Shown here: positions 58,254 through 64,000 of the stretch, piece after piece
How the letters are laid out: the number at the start of each line of letters is the position of its first letter
Position numbering within the stretch: position 1 is the stretch's first letter
Assembly: GCF_004125265.1 (NCBI RefSeq)
Contig: NZ_RDTE01000003.1
Coordinates: forward strand, 6,634,001 to 6,698,000
Source: Streptomyces lydicus
GTDB lineage: Bacteria; Actinomycetota; Actinomycetes; Streptomycetales; Streptomycetaceae
DNA: 64,000 nt
Direction of reading: 5' to 3'
Made by a program: the position numbers and the translations under genes
The notes under the pieces: generated by a model
The model's database searches: none
Told to the model about the DNA's origin: nothing
What the model saw: the letters and a program-made list of their open reading frames with translations, nothing else

Positions 58254-59456
58254 GTGCGCACCGTCCTCGTCACCGGCCCCGGCGGCGCGGGCCGCACCAC
58301 GCTCGCCGCCGCGACCGCCCTGGCCGGCGCCCGCCGGGGCGCGCGGGCGCTGCTGCTCACCACCCAGAGCAGCGCCCCGGAGGCGGTGCTGGGCACCCCT
58401 CTCGGCGCCGACGCCCCCACCCCGATAGCGCCGGGCCTGCACGCCCTGCGGATCGACCCCGGCGACCGCTTCCGCCAGGAATTCCTCGCCTTCCAGGAGC
58501 GGGCCGGCGCGGCCCTCGACCTGCTCGGCGCCACCCCCCTCGACGAGGACGAACTCACCGAACTCCCCGGCTCCGAGGACTTCGCGCTGCTGCACGCGCT
58601 GCGCGCCGAACACGCCTCGGGCGACTGGGACATGGTCGTCGTCGACATGCCCCCGGCCGCCGAAACGATCCGGCTGCTCGCCCTGCCGGCCCAGGTGCGC
58701 CGCTATCTGCGCCGCCTGCTGCCGCCCGAACGCCAGGCGGCCCGCGCCCTGCGTCCGGTGCTCGCCCAGCTCGCCGGTGTCCCGATGCCGGCCCAGAAGC
58801 TCTACGACGCCGCCGGGCGCTGGGAGAGCGAACTCGCCGCCGTCCAGCGGGCGATCGACGACCCCGGCACGTCCGTACGCCTGGTCACCGACGCCGGACC
58901 GGTCGCCGCCGCCACCCTGCGCACCCTCCGCGCCGGCCTGGCGCTGCACGGCCGCCGCACCGACGGTGTGGTCGTCAACCGGCTGCTGCCCACCGGCTCG
59001 GCCGACCCGTTCCTCGCCGCGCTCTCCGGCAGTCAGCAGACCGCCCTCAAGGCGCTGCGCGAGGAGTTCCCCGACATCCCGGTCCACGAGGTGGCGCACC
59101 TGGGCCGCGACCCGCAGGGCGTCGACGAGCTGGACGGGCTGCTCGACGGGCCGGCCGCCGGGACCGGCGCCGAGGAACCCGACGACGGACCCCGCCCCGA
59201 CCCCTGGACCGTCGAGGACCGGCTGGCCACCGACGGCATCCTCGTCTGGCGGGTGCCGCTGCCCGGCGCCGAGCGCAAGGGCCTCGGCCTGGTGCGCCGC
59301 GGCGACGAGATCGTGGTCAGCGTCGGCCGCTTCCGGCGGATCCGTACGCTCCCCTCCGCGCTGCGCCGCTGCACGGTCTCCGGCGCCGGACTGCGCGACG
59401 GCTCCCTGGAGATCCGCTTCACCCCCGATCCTGACCTGTGGCCCAAGAGCGACTGA
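58254..59456 (+). CDS. ArsA-like ATPase homologue with an altered P-loop
   Basis: A 400-residue protein of the ArsA/GET3 deviant-Walker family. The N-terminal loop reads TGPGGAGRTTLAAA (residues 7-20), where family members have GKGGVGKTT. Both signature lysines are replaced, by Pro9 and Arg14. Switch II (VVVDMPPAAETIRLL) and the C-terminal GLALHGRRTDGVVVNRLLP resemble ArsA. Nucleotide binding may be weak or absent, or Arg14 may do the work. GTG 58254 is 2 bp after the SRPBCC gene. It may sort or hold membrane-directed clients, as the family does, but nothing shows this directly. Confidence 0.83.
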   Translation: MRTVLVTGPGGAGRTTLAAATALAGARRGARALLLTTQSSAPEAVLGTPLGADAPTPIAPGLHALRIDPGDRFRQEFLAFQERAGAALDLLGATPLDEDELTELPGSEDFALLHALRAEHASGDWDMVVVDMPPAAETIRLLALPAQVRRYLRRLLPPERQAARALRPVLAQLAGVPMPAQKLYDAAGRWESELAAVQRAIDDPGTSVRLVTDAGPVAAATLRTLRAGLALHGRRTDGVVVNRLLPTGSADPFLAALSGSQQTALKALREEFPDIPVHEVAHLGRDPQGVDELDGLLDGPAAGTGAEEPDDGPRPDPWTVEDRLATDGILVWRVPLPGAERKGLGLVRRGDEIVVSVGRFRRIRTLPSALRRCTVSGAGLRDGSLEIRFTPDPDLWPKSD

Positions 59457-59556
59457 ACGCGACCACCGTTCGGGTACCGTCGAGGGTGGGCCCCGCCCCG
59501 GGGTGCCTCGCACCCCTTCGCCGTACCGCCTCGCCGCAGGAGTCACGGAGTTCCTC

Positions 59557-60033
59557 ATGAGTGATGCCACCGAGCGCCCCGCCGACCGCGGGGCCGCGCC
59601 CGACGCCGACGCCTGGGAGACGGCCTGCGCCGAGGACCTCGCGGCCGAGAAGGCCCGGCACCGCGCGGCCCACGGCCCGCAGCCGGGCAGCGCGGCGGAG
59701 GAGCTGCGCAAGCTCGCCGACGCGGTGACCGACAAGCTCTCCGGCATCCAGCTGCCCGGCGCGCTCGGCGGCATCGCCGCGCAGGGCGCCGTCAGCCAGC
59801 TGTTCAAGCAGGCCAAGGCCGCCGTCGAGCCGGTCATCGAACGCAACCCCGACCTCTTCGACCACCTCGCCGCGGCCGGCTCCGAACTCCTCGCCGCCTA
59901 CCGCTCCGCCGTGGAGAGCAGCGAACGCCGCTGGACCCGCGACGACCTCGACGAGGGCCCCGCCGCCCGCCGCGGCGACGACCCCCGCGACGACGACGGC
60001 CCCACCGGCACCGAGCGGATCGACCTCGACTGA
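59557..60033 (+). CDS. DUF5304 protein upstream of glkA
   Basis: A 158-residue DUF5304 protein, equivalent in place to SCO2127 of S. coelicolor, which is reported to influence glucose uptake and carbon catabolite repression together with glkA. It is acidic: MSDATERPADRGAAPDADAWETACAEDLAAEKARHRAAHG, then a conserved helix (LRKLADAVTDKLSGIQLPGALGGIAAQGAVSQLFKQAKAAVEPV, split over 45 residues) and a disordered Asp/Arg tail. ATG 59557 has CGGAG 6 nt upstream. glkA follows 123 bp downstream. Confidence 0.87.
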   Translation: MSDATERPADRGAAPDADAWETACAEDLAAEKARHRAAHGPQPGSAAEELRKLADAVTDKLSGIQLPGALGGIAAQGAVSQLFKQAKAAVEPVIERNPDLFDHLAAAGSELLAAYRSAVESSERRWTRDDLDEGPAARRGDDPRDDDGPTGTERIDLD

Positions 60034-60156
60034 GTCCCGGCCGTACTCGCACCCCCGGGGCGGCCGCCCGGGCCCGCCGTCCGACGGGCACGGTCGGCCC
60101 CCCTGCCTCCGGTACGGTGGGTCCCGGCGGGGTTCGAGCGAAAAACTGAGGGACAC

Positions 60157-61098
60157 ATGGGACTCACCATCGGCGTCGACATCGGCGGCACGAAGATCGC
60201 GGCCGGCGTGGTCGACGAAGAGGGCTCGATCCTTGAGACGTGCAAGGTTCCGACTCCGCATGCCACCGAAGCGCTGACCGAGGCCATCGCGGACGCGGTC
60301 CGGACCGTCGGGGCCGGCCACCGTGTCGAGGCCGTCGGCATCGGCGCCGCCGGCTATGTCGACGAGAAGCGCGCCACGGTCCTGTTCGCACCGAACATCG
60401 ACTGGCGCCACGAACCGCTCAAGGACAAGGTCGAACAGCGCGTCGGCCTCCCCGTGGTCGTCGAGAACGACGCCAACGCCGCGGCCTGGGGTGAGTACAA
60501 GTTCGGCGCCGGCCAGGGCCACAGCGACGTCATCTGCATCACCCTCGGCACCGGCCTGGGCGGCGGCATCATCATCGGCAACAAGCTGCGCCGCGGCCGC
60601 TTCGGCGTCGCCGCCGAATTCGGGCACATCCGGGTGGTGCCCGACGGACTGCTCTGCGGCTGCGGCAACCAGGGCTGCTGGGAGCAGTACGCCTCCGGCC
60701 GCGCCCTGCTGCGCTATGCCCGCCAGCGCGCCTTCGCCACCCCCGAGAACGCCCAGATCCTGCTGTCGCTGGGCGACGGCACCTCCGAGGGCATCGAGGG
60801 GCGGCACGTCAGCGAGGCCGCCCGCCAGGGTGACCCGGTCGCCATCGACTCGTTCCGCGAGCTGGCCCGCTGGGCCGGCGCCGGCCTCGCCGACCTCGCC
60901 TCGCTCTTCGACCCGGCCGCCTTCATCGTCGGCGGCGGCGTCTCCGACGAGGGCGAGCTGGTGCTGGAGCCGATCCGCAAGTCCTTCCGCCGCTGGTTGG
61001 TCGGCAACCAGTGGCGGCCGCACGCCCAGGTGCTCGCCGCCCAGCTCGGCGGCAAGGCCGGTCTGGTCGGCGCGGCCGACCTGGCGCGCCAGGGCTGA
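60157..61098 (+). CDS. glkA: ROK-family glucokinase
   Basis: Phosphorylates glucose and is the main agent of carbon catabolite repression in Streptomyces. The 313-residue product has the ATP motif VDIGGTKIAAGVVDEEG (residue 7 on), the ROK catalytic loop VVENDANAAAWGE, TLGTGLGGGII, the His/Glu sugar contacts AAEFGHIR and the zinc motif CGCGNQGCWEQYASG. ATG 60157. It matches SCO2126 in family and neighbourhood. It is often found in two forms because of post-translational change, so levels do not predict activity. Confidence 0.95.
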   Translation: MGLTIGVDIGGTKIAAGVVDEEGSILETCKVPTPHATEALTEAIADAVRTVGAGHRVEAVGIGAAGYVDEKRATVLFAPNIDWRHEPLKDKVEQRVGLPVVVENDANAAAWGEYKFGAGQGHSDVICITLGTGLGGGIIIGNKLRRGRFGVAAEFGHIRVVPDGLLCGCGNQGCWEQYASGRALLRYARQRAFATPENAQILLSLGDGTSEGIEGRHVSEAARQGDPVAIDSFRELARWAGAGLADLASLFDPAAFIVGGGVSDEGELVLEPIRKSFRRWLVGNQWRPHAQVLAAQLGGKAGLVGAADLARQG

Positions 61099-61189
61099 GG
61101 GCCCGCGGGCCCGCACGCCTGCTCATCCGTACGGCACCGCCCGTCGCGTCCCCCAGGGGTGCGGCGGGCGGTGCTCTATCTTGGCCCGC

Positions 61190-61984
61190 GTGACGATCCC
61201 GGTGAGAGGACCCGCCGCCGTGCTCCGGCTTCCCGACTCCCGTACCGAGCCCGACGGTACGGCCGTGATCCGGGTGCTCAGCTACAACATCCGCTCGATG
61301 CGCGACGACCGGGCGGCGCTGGCCAGGGTCATCCGGGCCTGCGCTCCCGATCTCGTGCTGATCCAGGAGGCGCCGCGGTTCTTCCGCTGGCGCAAGGCCG
61401 CCGAGAAGCTGGCCCGCGCGGCCGGCCTGGTGTACGTCACCGGCGGTGCCACCGCGGCGGGACCGATGATCCTGTCCACCCTGCGCGCCCAGGTGGAGCG
61501 CACGGAGGATGTCCTGCTGCCCCGCACCCCCGGCCTGCACCAGCGCGGTTTCGCCACCGCCGTGGTGCGGATCGGCGGCGTACGGCTCGGCGCGCTCAGC
61601 TGCCATCTCAGCCTCGCCGCCCGGGAGCGTGACGTGCAGGCCGGACTGCTGCTGGAGCGGCTGGCGGCCCTCGGTGTGCCGTACGCCGTGGCCGGGGGTG
61701 ACCTCAACGAGCGGCCGGACGGCGGGAGCTTCCGGCGGCTGGCGGGGGCGCTCACCGATGCCTGGGCGGCACGGCCGTGGGGCGGGGAGCTCACCTCCAC
61801 GCCCCGTGACCCGCAGCAGCGGATCGACGCGATCTTCACCACGCCGGGCGTGGAAGTCCTCGGCTGCGGTGTGCCGCACGGCCTGCCGGGGGTACGGGAG
61901 AGCGACCTGGCCGCTGCGACGGACCATCTGCCGGTGCTGGCCGCGCTGCGGGTGCCGGGCGGGGCCGGCTCATACCACCGCTGA
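61190..61984 (+). CDS. Endonuclease/exonuclease/phosphatase family protein
   Basis: A 264-residue EEP-fold hydrolase: VLSYNIRSMRDD, APDLVLIQEAP (metal Glu), GALSCHLSLAARERD (His), VAGGDLNERPDG (Asp and Asn), RIDAIF and ATDHLPVLAAL with the terminal catalytic Asp-His. GTG 61190 is chosen; GTG 61202 and GTG 61220 (AGAGGA upstream) are good alternatives. Its stop lies in a four-copy 16-bp tandem repeat. Substrates may be nucleic acid, phospholipid or phosphoinositide. Confidence 0.87.
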   Translation: MTIPVRGPAAVLRLPDSRTEPDGTAVIRVLSYNIRSMRDDRAALARVIRACAPDLVLIQEAPRFFRWRKAAEKLARAAGLVYVTGGATAAGPMILSTLRAQVERTEDVLLPRTPGLHQRGFATAVVRIGGVRLGALSCHLSLAARERDVQAGLLLERLAALGVPYAVAGGDLNERPDGGSFRRLAGALTDAWAARPWGGELTSTPRDPQQRIDAIFTTPGVEVLGCGVPHGLPGVRESDLAAATDHLPVLAALRVPGGAGSYHR

Positions 61985-62040
61985 CACACATCACCGCTGA
62001 CTCACACCACTGCTGACCCACATCACCGCTGACTCACACC
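61977..62040. repeat. Four tandem 16-bp units containing both convergent stop codons
   Basis: ACCGCTGAC-type units at 61977-61992, 61993-62008, 62009-62024 and 62025-62040. Each has TGAC on the plus strand and CAC/TCA combinations that give TGA on the minus strand. The stop of the EEP gene (61982-61984) is in unit 1 and that of the convergent membrane gene (62034-62036) in unit 4. Confidence 0.88.
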
Positions 62041-62729
62041 ACCGCGCCGCTGCCCGGCAGGTCGTTGTCGTCCTCGTCGTCGTTCTTCATCCGGGCCACC
62101 AGGGTGGCGAACCCGCCGAGGAAGCCGCCGATGCCCAGGACCGTGATCCACCAGGTCACCGGCTGCTGCAGCAGCACCATGGCCACCAGCAGCAGCGGAC
62201 CGCCGATCACCGCGATCCAGGCGAACTTGGCGGTGACATCGGCCTGCGGCAGCGGGGGCGGCTCGGGCGGGGTGAAGTGGCCCTCGTCGGTCTCGTCGAA
62301 GTCGTCGTCGGACGGCTCGGAGGGGGACCAGTTGCGGGGGCCGACGCCCGGGGCGAAGACGACGAAGCTGCCGGGGCGGGCGGCATCGCCCTTGCCGTCC
62401 CCGGGTCCGTCCCTCCCGGGCCCGTCCCTCCCGGGCCCGTCCTTCCCGGGCCGGTCCTTCCCGGAGTCGTCCGGGGAGTCCTTCCCGGAGGACTCGGAGC
62501 CCGCCGGGCCCGCCGTGGAGTCCTTCCCGGCGTTCTCCGCGCCGCCGGCCGCGGTGTCCTCCCCGGTCCCCTTCGTGTTCGTGCCGCCGTTCCCCGCCGG
62601 TTCGTCCGTGCCGTCGTCGCCGTCTTCCGGGGGGAACGACGGCTGGTCGCCGTAGCCCGCCACGATCTCGGCCCAGGCGGCCTCTTCGTCCAGCGGGTCC
62701 CGGGGGTCGCGGGGGCTACGCTCCGCCAC
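62034..62729 (-). CDS. Membrane protein with disordered acidic N-terminus
   Basis: 231 residues. The first ~160 are disordered and rich in Asp/Gly/Lys/Ser, with a run of short repeats (GPGRDGPGRDGPG, GKDSPDDSGKDRPGKD) visible as repeats in the DNA around 62400-62470. Two transmembrane helices close the protein (WIAVIGGPLLLVAMVLLQ and TVLGIGGFLGGFATLVA) with the end MKNDDEDDNDLPGSGAVV. GTG 62729 lies 14 bp inside the 3' end of the upstream esterase gene. Function unknown. Confidence 0.78.
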   Translation of the reverse strand: MAERSPRDPRDPLDEEAAWAEIVAGYGDQPSFPPEDGDDGTDEPAGNGGTNTKGTGEDTAAGGAENAGKDSTAGPAGSESSGKDSPDDSGKDRPGKDGPGRDGPGRDGPGDGKGDAARPGSFVVFAPGVGPRNWSPSEPSDDDFDETDEGHFTPPEPPPLPQADVTAKFAWIAVIGGPLLLVAMVLLQQPVTWWITVLGIGGFLGGFATLVARMKNDDEDDNDLPGSGAVV

Positions 62730-63513
62730 TGGCCGCCGTCCCCTCCGAAGCCGCGTCCGCCCGCGCGTGCGGTGCGAGCCGGGTGATGAAGGCGAAGGTC
62801 TCCCGGAAGATCTGCTCCGCGTCGTGGTCGAGGGTGGCGACGTGGAAGCTGCGCTCCAGGAGGGTCTGGCGGACGTCCGTCGAGGACACCCGGCTCAGGA
62901 TGCGCTCGGAGTCCGCCGGCGGGACGACATGGTCCTGCGGGCTGGTCATCACCAGCAACGGCTGGGTGACAGCGGGGAGTTCGGAGTCGACCTGCTGGAA
63001 GAAGCGGCGCACCGAGTGCGCGGCGTGCAGCGGCACCCGGTCGTAGCCGACCTCCTCGGCGCCGGGCTTGGCGATGTCGCTCGTCAGCCCCTTGGTCGTC
63101 CGGACGAGATGGCGCAGCACCGGCAGCAGCGGCCCGGCCGCGTCGTGCACCTTGTTGGCGGGGTTGACCACGGCCACCCCGCTGATGGCGTCGCCGTGCT
63201 TGGCGGCCAGCCGCAGCGCCAGCGCGCCGCCCATCGACAGGCCGCAGACGAAGACCGAGGTGCAGCGCTCGGTCAGCGCCCGCAGCTCGCGGTCGACCTC
63301 GGCGTACCAGTCCTGCCAGGTCGTGATCTGCAGATCCTGCCAGCGGGTGCCGTGACCGGGCAGCAGCGGCAGACTGACCGTGAGCCCCTGGTCGGCGAGG
63401 TATGCGGCCCAGGGGCGTACGGACTGGGGGGAGCCGGTGAAGCCGTGGCACACAAGGACGCCGACCTCTCCGCCGTCACGGCGGAACGGCTCGGCTCCGG
63501 GAAGGAGCGGCAC
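62716..63513 (-). CDS. Alpha/beta hydrolase (monoglyceride lipase/carboxylesterase-like)
   Basis: A 265-residue alpha/beta hydrolase with oxyanion-hole motif VLVCHGFTGSP, nucleophile elbow VCGLSMGG, acid QDHVVPP and catalytic His in RSFHVATLDHD. The set resembles the esterase/monoacylglycerol lipase group (Est30-like). GTG 63513. The membrane gene starts 14 bp before its stop. Divergent from the acyltransferase gene, so both lipid enzymes share a control region of 147 bp. Confidence 0.9.
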   Translation of the reverse strand: MPLLPGAEPFRRDGGEVGVLVCHGFTGSPQSVRPWAAYLADQGLTVSLPLLPGHGTRWQDLQITTWQDWYAEVDRELRALTERCTSVFVCGLSMGGALALRLAAKHGDAISGVAVVNPANKVHDAAGPLLPVLRHLVRTTKGLTSDIAKPGAEEVGYDRVPLHAAHSVRRFFQQVDSELPAVTQPLLVMTSPQDHVVPPADSERILSRVSSTDVRQTLLERSFHVATLDHDAEQIFRETFAFITRLAPHARADAASEGTAASGGA

Positions 63514-63660
63514 CGGGGGTCTCCGATCGATGAGGGGGGCTGGCGAGTTACCTCAGGGTACGCAAAGTGATGGCGGGCGGATAGGTCCGGCGCCAGCCGC
63601 GGCGCGAGGGGGCCACCGTGGCAGGTTAAGGTCTTTGCGTCACACACAGGAGGCAGTCGG

Positions 63661-64000
63661 TTGATCTACGGCGCAATGAAGTTTTCCATCGGCGGGTCGC
63701 TGAAGCTTGCCTTCAGGCCCTGGGTGGAAGGCATCGAGAACATTCCCGCCGAGGGCCCGGCGATCCTCGCGAGCAACCACCTGTCCTTCTCGGACTCGTT
63801 CTTCCTGCCCGCGGTGCTCGACCGCAAGGTCACCTTCATCGCGAAGTCCGAGTACTTCACCTCCCCGGGGGTCAAGGGCAAGCTGACCGCCGCGTTCTTC
63901 AAGGGCGTGGGCCAGCTGCCGGTGGACCGTTCGGGCGGCCGGGGCGCGGGCGAGGCGGCGATCAAGAGCGGTATCGAGGTGCTGGAGCGCGGTGAGCTGT
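63661..64000 (+). CDS. 1-acyl-sn-glycerol-3-phosphate acyltransferase, N-terminal part (cut by window edge)
   Basis: The first 113 residues of a PlsC-family acyltransferase that makes phosphatidic acid. It starts with TTG 63661, AGGAGG 7 nt upstream, giving MIYGAMKFSIGGSLKLAFRP. The HX4D catalytic motif is SNHLSFSDS (His40, Asp45), followed by VTFIAKSEYFTSPGVKG and GQLPVDRSGG, both typical substrate blocks. The gene runs past the window end. Confidence 0.93.
   Translation, partial: MIYGAMKFSIGGSLKLAFRPWVEGIENIPAEGPAILASNHLSFSDSFFLPAVLDRKVTFIAKSEYFTSPGVKGKLTAAFFKGVGQLPVDRSGGRGAGEAAIKSGIEVLERGEL

Noticed and set aside
62390-62470. Short tandem repeats (TCCCGGGCCCGTCC type) as a regulatory array
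   Set aside because: They are in the coding sequence and give the GPGRDGPGRDGPG segment of the membrane protein.

Overview
This window is chromosomal DNA from a Streptomyces or a very close relative. It has very high G+C with strong G/C third positions, frequent GTG and TTG starts with purine-rich Shine-Dalgarno sites, and typical Streptomyces families: DUF397 with XRE regulators, DUF5304, DUF3043, PspAA and a SAM-IV riboswitch. Gene order is as I remember the core region of Streptomyces coelicolor that runs from the 2-oxo acid dehydrogenase genes to glkA. There is no rRNA, tRNA, CRISPR array, prophage or transposase; it is mostly conserved core DNA with small accessory patches.

Layout. 0-4.1 kb: sucB (cut by the window edge), lpdA and pepA. 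4.3-11.9 kb: cobalamin lower-ligand genes cobS, cobT and a cobU-type bifunctional gene fused to a metallo-beta-lactamase-like domain, with a methyltransferase and an MprF-like membrane pair among them. 12-16.5 kb: a small ORF, a DUF3043 protein, pspA-pspAA and a NarL-type two-component system, followed by an RND exporter (16.7-19.9 kb). 20-23.7 kb is an accessory patch: a tiny Lys-rich peptide gene coupled to a PIMT-like methyltransferase, an XRE/DUF397/DUF397 module and two small ORFs. 24-30.7 kb: nadA, erpA, a membrane-anchored protein, a PfkB kinase and a cysteine desulfurase-TusA fusion.

31-40.6 kb holds the aerobic respiratory chain: ctaC-ctaD-ctaF, an L,D-transpeptidase, an orphan receiver protein, then ctaE-qcrC-qcrA-qcrB. 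The high-GC Gram-positive cytochrome bc1-aa3 supercomplex is thus encoded almost completely in one place. trpD follows, then a SAM-IV riboswitch ahead of a second cysteine-desulfurase-like gene. 43.9-47.6 kb: GNAT, Lrp-type RAM protein, rhomboid protease, zinc-ribbon protein and NYN nuclease. 47.9-54.5 kb: two NlpC/P60 hydrolases, a gluzincin lipoprotein and two glycosyltransferases. 54.6-64 kb: acyl-CoA synthetase, metallophosphoesterase, SRPBCC protein, ArsA-like protein, DUF5304 protein and glkA, an EEP-family enzyme, a membrane protein, an esterase and the start of an acylglycerolphosphate acyltransferase.

The main unusual observations are: (1) a peptide plus PIMT locus at 20.0-21.2 kb that looks like an imiditide-type RiPP cluster; (2) a three-copy intergenic element whose 13-nt loop is invariant while its 18-bp stems covary, always lying just behind a gene in the same orientation; (3) a SAM-IV riboswitch whose expression platform appears to control a six-codon leader ORF; (4) repeated small tandem duplications across gene 3' ends and stop codons.
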